From contig DUVD01000029.1 of assembly GCA_012841225.1 (NCBI GenBank), positions 1 through 5,112 on the forward strand: DNA of 5,112 nucleotides. Reading direction: 5' to 3'. This DNA is from Fibrobacter sp. Its GTDB lineage: Bacteria > Fibrobacterota > Fibrobacteria > Fibrobacterales > Fibrobacteraceae. The notes beneath the pieces are model-generated. The model was not told the origin of the DNA. It was given only the letters and a program-made list of their open reading frames with translations, and made no database searches. Position 1 is the first letter of the stretch. Every line of letters begins with the position of its first letter. Shown here one piece after another: positions 1-5,112 of the stretch. The translations under genes and the position numbers were made by a program.

Positions 1-570
1 GACTCTATTAAAGCGCCAATTCACCTACCCAAAAGCGTCGTTAAAAACTCGTTGTGGTCGGTGCAACATCAAAACTTTAAAACATCTTTCCTTAGCCTTT
101 CTTTTTATGAAAAAATAGGCATCCCGATTGATACTGGCATTACTCAGATAAGCTTACAAGTTGCTGTTAAATTGTTTTCATCAAAAAACTTTTTAGAAAC
201 TACCTTTTCATGCCGTGATGCCCATCAACATTGCAAAGAACCGCAAGCTCGATTACACCTCTTTATAAACCCCAAAAAAGAACTTGAATTTTTTGTTAAA
301 AGTCAAATTCAAGGAAAGTCATTTTCAACATGGTGGGAACTTCCTCAAACTATATTTGGGTTAAATTATATTCCAGAAAAAGAAGTTTCTTTTAAAAATG
401 AGCTTGTTTTTCCGGCTAAAAGCGTTAAAAAGCCCGTTTCTTGGAGACAAAGCACGCAAATAAAAAATAATAATTCGTGGACTTTTACTCTTCATTTTGA
501 AGTTCAAATACAAGATCGACTTTCATTTCGTCCCTATCGCACGGGAATTTCTTTTTCCCTAGAATACTAG
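1..570 (+). CDS. C-terminal part of a putative outer-membrane beta-barrel protein (5' end outside window)
   Basis: The reading frame is open from the first base, so the gene starts upstream of the window. The 189 visible residues end at a TAG stop at 568-570. A TTG at position 52 could be read as a start, but the frame continues upstream of it without a stop and I see no ribosome binding site, so a truncated gene is more likely. Much of the sequence alternates polar and hydrophobic residues, as in amphipathic beta strands (for example SWTFTLHFEVQIQ). The last residues, GISFSLEY, have an aromatic C-terminus with hydrophobic residues at every second position before it, which is the typical C-terminal signal of outer-membrane beta-barrels. 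Two cysteines lie close together in the segment CRDAHQHC. I do not recognise a family. The outer-membrane location is inferred; a periplasmic beta-rich domain is the alternative. The gene is strongly AT-rich. Confidence 0.6.
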   Translation, partial: DSIKAPIHLPKSVVKNSLWSVQHQNFKTSFLSLSFYEKIGIPIDTGITQISLQVAVKLFSSKNFLETTFSCRDAHQHCKEPQARLHLFINPKKELEFFVKSQIQGKSFSTWWELPQTIFGLNYIPEKEVSFKNELVFPAKSVKKPVSWRQSTQIKNNNSWTFTLHFEVQIQDRLSFRPYRTGISFSLEY

Positions 571-575
571 TTTGG

Positions 576-597
576 CTTGTATACTCAAGTATACGAG
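576..597. repeat. Near-perfect 22-bp inverted repeat just after the upstream gene
   Basis: The core GTATACT-CA-AGTATAC (579-594) is a perfect 7-bp inverted repeat around two bases. A further C/G and T/A pair and one T-G wobble extend it to 10 bp. It begins five bases after the stop codon of the upstream gene. It is not followed directly by a T-run, so it is not a canonical terminator on its own. It could be a protein-binding palindrome or an mRNA 3'-end hairpin. Confidence 0.4.
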
Positions 598-633
598 AAA
601 ACGCGTACCGTGTTGTTTTCCTCCCTTTTTTTT
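595..633 (+). terminator. Possible weak terminator of the upstream gene
   Basis: GAGAAAAC (595-602) can pair with GTTTTCCTC (615-623) if one C is bulged. Two C's and then eight T's (626-633) follow. The stem is AT-rich and imperfect, and it overlaps the end of the preceding palindrome. This would be a weak intrinsic terminator, and the stronger hairpin at 662-698 may do most of the work. Confidence 0.3.
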
Positions 634-661
634 ATATTTTATTCATACCCAAACACTCCCT

Positions 662-710
662 GGCGCCTCTAAGTTACCCTCCTTTACTTAGAGGCGCCTT
701 TTTTATTTTA
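662..710 (+). terminator. Strong intrinsic terminator upstream of speA
   Basis: A perfect 13-bp stem pairs GGCGCCTCTAAGT (662-674) with ACTTAGAGGCGCC (686-698) around an 11-nt loop. T-rich sequence follows directly (six T's at 699-704, then ATTTTATTTTTTT). There is no matching A-run on the left, so it acts on plus-strand transcripts. It most simply ends transcription of the gene stopping at 570. It lies 89 bases before the speA start codon, so the speA promoter should be downstream of it; otherwise it would act as an attenuator in a speA leader. Confidence 0.85.
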
Positions 711-787
711 TTTTTTTATCACCTGTATCTATCCCCCTTCTATTTTTCTATCGTTTACAACGTTTAACTTTTAAAGAACAGGTAAGC
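711..787 (+). promoter_or_regulatory. speA 5' region: presumed promoter and ribosome binding site
   Basis: This pyrimidine-rich stretch between the terminator and the speA ATG must hold the promoter if speA is transcribed independently. I see no clear -35/-10 pair. The only Shine-Dalgarno-like sequence is AGG at 780-782, five bases before the ATG, which is weak. ACCTGT (721-726) is complementary to ACAGGT (778-783), which contains that AGG. CGTTTA occurs twice, at 752-757 and 761-766. Confidence 0.35.
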
Positions 788-2683
788 ATGAGAAAATGGC
801 GTATTGATGATTCTATAGACCTCTACAATGTAAGGGGTTGGGGGATCAATTACTTCGGCATCAACGAAAGCGGAAACGCCACCGTAAGCCCATTAAAATC
901 AAAAGGGCCCACTATTGACCTTTACGAATTAATGCAAGAATTGTCTGTTCGCGATGTCTCTACCCCCATGCTATTGCGTTTTCCAGATATTCTCGATAAC
1001 CGTATCGAAAAAATAAACGAGTGTTTCACTAAATCGATTAAAGAATATGGCTTTAAGAATAGCTATTTTAACGTTTTCCCCATTAAAGTAAACCAGCAAC
1101 GTGCAGTTTTAGAAGAAGTCGTTCGTCATGGTAAAAAGTTTAACATCGGCTTAGAAGCCGGTTCTAAACCAGAACTCCACGCTGTTCTCGCGAACATGGA
1201 CAATCCGGAAGCGCTTATCATTTGCAACGGCTATAAAGATGAAGACTTTATCGAACTTGCCCTTCTCGCTCAAAAGATGGGCAAAAAAGTATTCATCGTC
1301 GTAGAAAAGATGAATGAACTCCACTTAGTAGTAGAGCTTTCTAAAAGCATCGGCGTTAGGCCAAACATCGGTATACGAATAAAATTAGCAAGCAATGGCT
1401 CTGGCAAATGGGAAGAATCAGGCGGTTACCACAGCAAATTTGGTTTAAATAGTTCGGACTTGTTAGAAGCCCTTGAATTTATTCGCGAAGAAAAAATGTG
1501 CGATTGCTTTAAGTTAATTCACTTCCATTTAGGAAGTCAAATCACTAATATTCGAAAAATTAAAGCAGGTCTTCGCGAAGTATCTCAATTTTATGTTCAA
1601 CTAAAACAACTCGGTATGAATCTCGAGTTTGTAGATATTGGTGGCGGTCTAGGTGTGGACTACGACGGGTCTAGGAGCACCAATGCAAGTTCGGTCAATT
1701 ACTCTATACAAGAGTATGCGAACGATGTAATTTATTCTCTTTCCGAAGCTTGTAATAAAGCAGACGCCCCTCACCCTAAGGTGATTGCAGAATCTGGAAG
1801 GGCATTAACTGCGCACCACTCTATTCTAATTTTTAATATTTTAGAGGCTGCTGGCCCTGCTTTCTTTAATGATGAAATTCACGAAGTAGCAGAGGATGCG
1901 CCCGTCATCGTTAAGGATTTATATTCTATTTATAAAGGATTGACACCTAGAAACCTTTTAGAAAATTGGCACGATGCTATACAGCTAAATGACGATGCCC
2001 TTAATGGGTTCAAGCTCGGTACTATCGATTTACAAACCCGTGCCATGACAGAGCGACTTTTTTGGAGCATCGCTCAAGCTGTTAATCGCTTGTCTAAAGA
2101 ATTAAGGCATCCTCCTTATGAATTAAATAGCTTGCCGCGTCTTTTAGCTGAAAAGTATTTCGGTAATTTCTCTTTATTTCAAAGTCTTCCCGATAGCTGG
2201 GCCATCGATCAAGTCTTCCCCATTATGCCTATCCAACGTTTAAATGAAGAACCCACAGTTGAAGCGACACTACAAGACGTCACCTGTGACTCCGATGGCA
2301 AAATCGATATGTTTGTAAGAGGTGGAGAAATTTCACGCACCCTTCCATTACACCCACTAAAAAAAGAAGAACCTTATTACATGGGCGTCTACCTTGTCGG
2401 GGCTTATCAAGAGATCTTAGGCGATTTGCATAATCTCTTTGGTGATACCAATGCGGTTCACATCGTTTGCGATGGCGACTCTTATCTTATCGATAAAATA
2501 ATCGATGGAGAATCAGTAGAAGACGTTCTTGACTACGTCAATTACAGCGATAAGGTGCTCGTTCGCACTATGGAGAACTGGGTTACGCGTTCTGTAAAAG
2601 AAGGGAAAATCACTTCGCAAGAAGGGAAAGAGTTCTTAAACATCTACCGTTCAGGGCTATACGGCTATACTTACCTCGAGTAG
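788..2683 (+). CDS. speA: Biosynthetic arginine decarboxylase (SpeA), complete
   Basis: This enzyme removes CO2 from L-arginine to give agmatine, the first step of the arginine route to putrescine and spermidine, using pyridoxal phosphate (PLP). It belongs to the fold-type III (alanine-racemase-like) decarboxylases. The 631 residues are close to the E. coli length of about 658. Visible motifs: FPIKVNQ at 97-103, with K100 as the PLP-binding lysine; HFHLGSQ at 245-251; the glycine-rich phosphate-binding DIGGGLGVDYDG around 283-294; AESGRA at 334-339; TCDSDG at 499-504, with C500 as the catalytic cysteine contributed across the dimer interface; and GAYQEILGDLHNLFGDTN at 538-555. The C-terminus, GYTYLE, is also typical of SpeA. 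The ATG at 788 fits the expected N-terminus. No speB or other polyamine gene is adjacent, and terminators flank the gene, so it is probably monocistronic. All key residues are present and I see no frameshift. Confidence 0.97.
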   Translation: MRKWRIDDSIDLYNVRGWGINYFGINESGNATVSPLKSKGPTIDLYELMQELSVRDVSTPMLLRFPDILDNRIEKINECFTKSIKEYGFKNSYFNVFPIKVNQQRAVLEEVVRHGKKFNIGLEAGSKPELHAVLANMDNPEALIICNGYKDEDFIELALLAQKMGKKVFIVVEKMNELHLVVELSKSIGVRPNIGIRIKLASNGSGKWEESGGYHSKFGLNSSDLLEALEFIREEKMCDCFKLIHFHLGSQITNIRKIKAGLREVSQFYVQLKQLGMNLEFVDIGGGLGVDYDGSRSTNASSVNYSIQEYANDVIYSLSEACNKADAPHPKVIAESGRALTAHHSILIFNILEAAGPAFFNDEIHEVAEDAPVIVKDLYSIYKGLTPRNLLENWHDAIQLNDDALNGFKLGTIDLQTRAMTERLFWSIAQAVNRLSKELRHPPYELNSLPRLLAEKYFGNFSLFQSLPDSWAIDQVFPIMPIQRLNEEPTVEATLQDVTCDSDGKIDMFVRGGEISRTLPLHPLKKEEPYYMGVYLVGAYQEILGDLHNLFGDTNAVHIVCDGDSYLIDKIIDGESVEDVLDYVNYSDKVLVRTMENWVTRSVKEGKITSQEGKEFLNIYRSGLYGYTYLE

Positions 2684-2719
2684 GCAAGTCTTTTCCGCCT
2701 AAAATTAAAGTACTAGAAC

Positions 2720-2749
2720 AAAAAAAACCGCTTAAAAGCGGTTTTTTTT
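2720..2749. terminator. Bidirectional intrinsic terminator between convergent genes
   Basis: CCGCTT (2728-2733) pairs with AAGCGG (2736-2741). The hairpin is flanked by eight A's on the left and nine T's on the right, so it has a U-tract whichever strand is transcribed. It lies 36 bases after the speA stop and 18 bases beyond the stop of the minus-strand gene ending at 2768. It therefore serves both genes. Confidence 0.9.
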
Positions 2750-2767
2750 TAATTTATGAAGCTTTAA

Positions 2768-4540
2768 TTAGAAGTTATTCAATCGCTTAAATTGAACTTT
2801 AGAACCGTTTATAGAGCGGATAATATAAAGACCAGCGGGTAATTTAGATAAATCTAAATCAACGTTTTGAGTTTGATAAACCTTATGTCCATTCACATCA
2901 AAAACCTGAAATACAGACCCATTTTGAACATTCCAATTGAGCACTCGTCCATTGCGAAGTAAAACTGAAATCTCACGAGCTGCCAAAGGAGCAACCCTGT
3001 TTATAGGTAGTACATCGCCATTTGGCCCCATTAACTTGAGATTTGAAATAGTTACCGTTTCCCAACGTTCGGCAGGTATGCTTAATTTAAGCGTCACTGC
3101 TTCTGTTTTAGTCGCTGTAAACTGACAAGAATAAGAGGAGCCTCCTACCGCATTAGAAATCTTAAAGACTTCGGTGCAATAGCTACTTAATGCCACATCC
3201 ATGTCCATCGCTGCGCCACCTCTTGAAACATCTACATTAAAAGACAACGTATAAGAAACACCTGACTGGACTGTAAACAAAGTCCTAGAAACAACGCGCT
3301 CTTTGCCCCAATCCGCGCTTTGGCCAATGGAAACCCCACTCACTGTTCCATTTGAAATAGTGGTGTTAGTAGGAGTCCATGTTGCTGATGGTGAACCCGA
3401 AGACGAGCTTGGTGGAGCCACTACTGAGGAAGAAGATGGTTTTACTGCCGAAGACGAGCTTGGTGGAACCACTACTGAAGAAGAAGATGGCTTGATTACC
3501 GAAGACGAGCTTGGTGGAACTACTACTGAAGAAGAAGATGATTTTACTACCGAAGACGAGCTTGGTGGAACCACTACTGAAGAAGAAGATGGTGGAGGGT
3601 TTGAACCGCAAGTATTCAAATTGGAATTAGAAGCTGAAAAGTCATAATAAGAAGACACAGGTTCTTGAATGGTTAAAGCAACAACCCCATCGGCAATTCT
3701 GGAATTCAAATTACTGACATTCAACCATTCGGCATAATCCGAGTTGCTGGCGCCGCCTACACCGTAACCGTCATCGGCGATGATTTTTTTGCCAAGCCAA
3801 GAATATACGTTTGCCCAAGTGACATTATTGTTATTATCACTTCTAATTCGAGCATTATTACCCTGAGTACGCCCGCCAGAAGTAAAAGCAAAGTTGATTT
3901 TGCTCTTGTCAAATAAGTTGTACCATGTTTTTAAGTCATTATTAAACCACGGCGAAATATCCACAGCAATTTTTGCGTTTGGGAGTTGCGCTTTAATGGT
4001 AGAGACGATTTCATTAAAATACTTTCCAGCGAGATCTGCATCTGGAATACCGCCACCTTCTTGGTTATGTGAAGATTTAGAATCACCAGTCACCGAGTAC
4101 TGAACAAAATCTGGCTCGATTAGCCAAATCGTGGGTTTAGAGGTTCCATAATTATCTTTGATACCCTTAGCGTAGCTAGAGTAACGGGCAATAATGGCAC
4201 CCCAATTATTACGAATCATTTTGGCACCACCGGTACAGTGATTAGGCGAACCCATGTCGCAATCTTTAAGACCATGGTCTTTGCCATATTCGGCAATCAC
4301 ATAGGCATAAAATACAGGAGTGACATTGTTATCGGATGCGGCGCTAAGCATCTTGCCTTCCCAATAATTGTTATAAGTTTCATTATCACCAAGCCAAATA
4401 GCTACATGATTTAATTTAGATAGGGTTGCCCCCTCAACCCATTGACGCCCAAAATTAAAAGAACAATCCTTAAATTCGGCAAAGGCTGTAGAAAGAGCAA
4501 GTAACATTAATATAAAGAAAACAGGAGTTTTTTTATGCAT
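2768..4540 (-). CDS. Secreted modular protein: putative glycoside hydrolase-like domain, Ser/Pro linker, beta-sandwich domain, T9SS-like tail
   Basis: I chose the ATG at 4538-4540 (590 residues). It gives a clean signal peptide (MHKK, hydrophobic core, AFA cleavage site after A21) and has a GGA six bases upstream. A GTG at 4568-4570 would add ten residues in front of the signal peptide and is less likely. Residues 22-313 form a domain with acidic motifs typical of TIM-barrel glycosidases: WLIEPDF (E142, D144), IAVDISPW (D194), IIADDGYGVGG (D256, D257) and TIQEP (E293). Its cysteines C26, C94, C102 and C311 could form disulfides. Residues 315-385 are a PPSSSSVVV-type linker. Residues 386-505 look like a beta-sandwich carbohydrate-binding domain (RTLFTVQSGVSYTLSFNVDV; possible C455-C472 disulfide). 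Residues 519-590 resemble a type IX secretion sorting domain (VFDVNGHKVYQ, LDLSKLPAGLYIIR). IEPD recalls GH6 enzymes, but the surrounding sequence does not let me assign GH6. Export and a modular polysaccharide-acting design are well supported; the enzyme activity is inferred. Confidence 0.85.
   Translation of the reverse strand: MHKKTPVFFILMLLALSTAFAEFKDCSFNFGRQWVEGATLSKLNHVAIWLGDNETYNNYWEGKMLSAASDNNVTPVFYAYVIAEYGKDHGLKDCDMGSPNHCTGGAKMIRNNWGAIIARYSSYAKGIKDNYGTSKPTIWLIEPDFVQYSVTGDSKSSHNQEGGGIPDADLAGKYFNEIVSTIKAQLPNAKIAVDISPWFNNDLKTWYNLFDKSKINFAFTSGGRTQGNNARIRSDNNNNVTWANVYSWLGKKIIADDGYGVGGASNSDYAEWLNVSNLNSRIADGVVALTIQEPVSSYYDFSASNSNLNTCGSNPPPSSSSVVVPPSSSSVVKSSSSSVVVPPSSSSVIKPSSSSVVVPPSSSSAVKPSSSSVVAPPSSSSGSPSATWTPTNTTISNGTVSGVSIGQSADWGKERVVSRTLFTVQSGVSYTLSFNVDVSRGGAAMDMDVALSSYCTEVFKISNAVGGSSYSCQFTATKTEAVTLKLSIPAERWETVTISNLKLMGPNGDVLPINRVAPLAAREISVLLRNGRVLNWNVQNGSVFQVFDVNGHKVYQTQNVDLDLSKLPAGLYIIRSINGSKVQFKRLNNF
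3399..3602 (-). repeat. Four tandem 51-bp repeats encoding the Ser/Pro/Val linker
   Basis: Units begin at 3399, 3450, 3501 and 3552, each opening with GAAGACGAGCTTGGTGGA on the plus strand. The last unit diverges near its end. Each unit encodes 17 residues in the pattern VVVPPSSSS-V-K/P-SSSS. The unit length is a multiple of three, so gain or loss of a unit keeps the frame. The unit holds two Ser4 blocks with different codon sets (AGC TCG TCT plus TCG/TCA, and TCT TCT TCT TCA), and the same sets recur in successive units. This points to duplication of whole units. In the protein the linker separates the N-terminal domain from the C-terminal modules. Confidence 0.9.
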
Positions 4541-4768
4541 ATAAATTCCATTTAAAAAGATTCTACCCACACTAGGTTTATTTCCAATTTAAAACTAAAG
4601 CTTTTATTCACTGAACAGATGTAAAAATACAGTTTACATGTTTATTTTTTTCACAAAGTGTTCTCCTAGTGTTTTTATGGAACAAAAAGATTCATTATTT
4701 TTAGAAGCTTATTTTTTAATATCAATTCTCTGCTTTTTAGCATTTATTTAAAGTGTTCTTAATCACAG

Positions 4769-4797
4769 TAAACAAGAATAATTGTTAATATAAACAA
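4769..4797. promoter_or_regulatory. Operator-like cluster of TAAACAA / TTGTTAA half-sites
   Basis: TAAACAA occurs at 4769-4775 and again at 4791-4797, 22 bp apart, about two helical turns. TTGTTAA lies between them at 4782-4788 in the opposite sense; its AACAA core pairs with both flanking copies. The arrangement suits a dimeric regulator binding one face of the helix upstream of the GH5-like gene. The surrounding DNA is AT-rich, so chance is a real alternative. Confidence 0.3.
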
Positions 4798-4861
4798 ACA
4801 CGCCCCCTTCTTAGATTGAAGTTATTTTTACCATAAACAAAAACAGTACATTGACTACTAC

Positions 4862-4867
4862 AAAGGA
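4862..4867 (+). promoter_or_regulatory. Ribosome binding site of the GH5-like gene
   Basis: AAAGGA lies six bases before the ATG at 4874 and is the clearest Shine-Dalgarno sequence in the window. It supports this start codon, which also begins directly with a signal peptide. Confidence 0.75.
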
Positions 4868-4873
4868 TAAATC

Positions 4874-5112
4874 ATGAGTTTTATTTTTAAAATCACTAGC
4901 ACAATAGCTATTCTCACTGCATCCCTTTTTGCAGCAGATGGCTATCAAGTAAGCGTCTGCCCTGCTCCAAACGCTCACAAAATATGCCACAATGGCAACC
5001 CTATATTCCTTTCTGGAATGAACATCGCTTGGTTTAATTTCAGTCAAGACGTTGGTCGCCAGGGAGCCGATGGGGGTCTTCTTTATGTAGATGAATCTAA
5101 AGTGCGAAAAAC
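4874..5112 (+). CDS. N-terminus of a secreted GH5-like glycoside hydrolase (3' end outside window)
   Basis: The frame runs from the ATG at 4874 to the window edge without a stop (79 complete codons). Residues 1-20 or 1-21 form a signal peptide: MSFIFK, a hydrophobic core, then SLFAAD with a likely cleavage at FA/A or AA/D. The mature start reads YQVSVCPAPNAHKICHNGNPIFLSGMNIAWFNFSQDVG when the pieces are joined (residues 24-61). The part NGNPIFLSGMNIAW followed by a DVG motif is the typical first beta strand of GH5-type beta-mannanases and endoglucanases, where substrate-contacting residues follow a GxNxxW pattern. C29 and C38 may form a disulfide. The catalytic glutamates lie beyond the window, so activity and subfamily cannot be fixed; mannanase or cellulase are the first guesses. 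It is divergent from the other secreted protein gene, which suggests shared control in plant-polysaccharide use. Confidence 0.75.
   Translation, partial: MSFIFKITSTIAILTASLFAADGYQVSVCPAPNAHKICHNGNPIFLSGMNIAWFNFSQDVGRQGADGGLLYVDESKVRK

Larger units (their letters stand above)
4541..4873. promoter_or_regulatory. AT-rich divergent promoter region between two secreted-protein genes
   Basis: This 333-base spacer separates the minus-strand modular protein gene from the plus-strand GH5-like gene, so it should carry both promoters. It is very AT-rich, and I could not pick a convincing -35/-10 pair for either gene; TATAAA at 4789-4794 is a possible -10 for the plus-strand gene. Structure seen: TAAACAA repeats at 4769-4797; GTTTA twice at 4632-4644; a 10-bp direct repeat AAAAAGATTC at 4554-4563 and 4684-4693; and an 8-bp inverted pair ACACTAGG (4569-4576) and CCTAGTGT (4665-4672). 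I see no RNA gene and no convincing protein gene in it. Confidence 0.6.

Noticed and set aside
2937..3125. Plus-strand open frame of 62 codons
   Set aside because: It is antisense to the beta-sandwich and tail region of the modular protein, with no ribosome binding site or recognisable domain.
3399..3602. CRISPR-like regular repeat spacing
   Set aside because: The repeats are contiguous with no unique spacers and encode a Ser/Pro linker in frame.
3366..3611. Second minus-strand open frame across the same repeat array
   Set aside because: It is another by-product of the in-frame repeats, lying inside the real gene in a different frame, with a low-complexity FFFSSGSTKLVFG pattern.
3303..3647. 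Plus-strand open frame with acidic repeats (EDELGGTTTEEEDG) opposite the linker
   Set aside because: It is the antisense of the 51-bp repeat array. A repeat unit divisible by three keeps several frames open automatically. The minus-strand frame has a signal peptide and recognisable domains, and this one has no ribosome binding site or known domain.
3894..4103. Plus-strand open frame of 69 codons
   Set aside because: It is antisense to the glycosidase-like domain and shows no independent coding evidence.
4541..4570. Extension of the minus-strand gene to a GTG start at 4570
   Set aside because: The ten extra residues would sit in front of a standard signal peptide, and the ATG at 4540 has a GGA at suitable spacing.
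4851..4856. TTGACT as a -35 promoter element
   Set aside because: It lies only 17 bases before the ATG and overlaps the space needed for the ribosome binding site, leaving no room for a -10 box and a leader.
4811..5047. Minus-strand open frame of 78 codons overlapping the GH5-like gene start
   Set aside because: It runs antisense to a plus-strand gene that has a strong Shine-Dalgarno sequence, a signal peptide and a recognisable GH5-type motif. Its own product matches nothing I know.

Overview
The window looks like a chromosomal piece from a fibre-degrading member of the Fibrobacter group (phylum Fibrobacterota). This is an inference. It rests on a secreted protein with a long proline/serine/valine linker (repeated PPSSSSVVV-type blocks) and a C-terminal tail resembling type IX secretion sorting domains, next to the start of a secreted GH5-type glycanase. 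The DNA is AT-rich, most clearly in the first gene and in the 333-base divergent spacer.

Layout: (1) 1-570, plus strand: the 3' end of a gene cut by the window edge. Its product ends like an outer-membrane beta-barrel protein and is otherwise unrecognised. (2) 571-787: a spacer with a near-palindrome, a weak terminator-like hairpin and a strong 13-bp terminator hairpin. (3) 788-2683, plus strand: a complete biosynthetic arginine decarboxylase gene, speA. (4) 2720-2749: a bidirectional terminator between two convergent genes. (5) 2768-4540, minus strand: a 590-residue secreted modular protein with a signal peptide, a TIM-barrel-like domain with glycosidase-like acidic motifs, a Ser/Pro/Val linker made of 51-bp DNA repeats, a beta-sandwich domain that may bind carbohydrate, and a T9SS-like tail. 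(6) 4541-4873: an AT-rich divergent promoter region with operator-like repeats. (7) 4874 to the window end, plus strand: the first 79 codons of a secreted GH5-like glycoside hydrolase.

How the genes fit together: the two divergent genes at the right both encode exported proteins that look built for plant-polysaccharide breakdown, and they may share control through the spacer. speA is a housekeeping polyamine gene that appears to be its own transcription unit, bounded by terminators on both sides. The most novel item is the N-terminal domain of the minus-strand protein, which looks like a glycoside hydrolase but which I cannot place in a known family.
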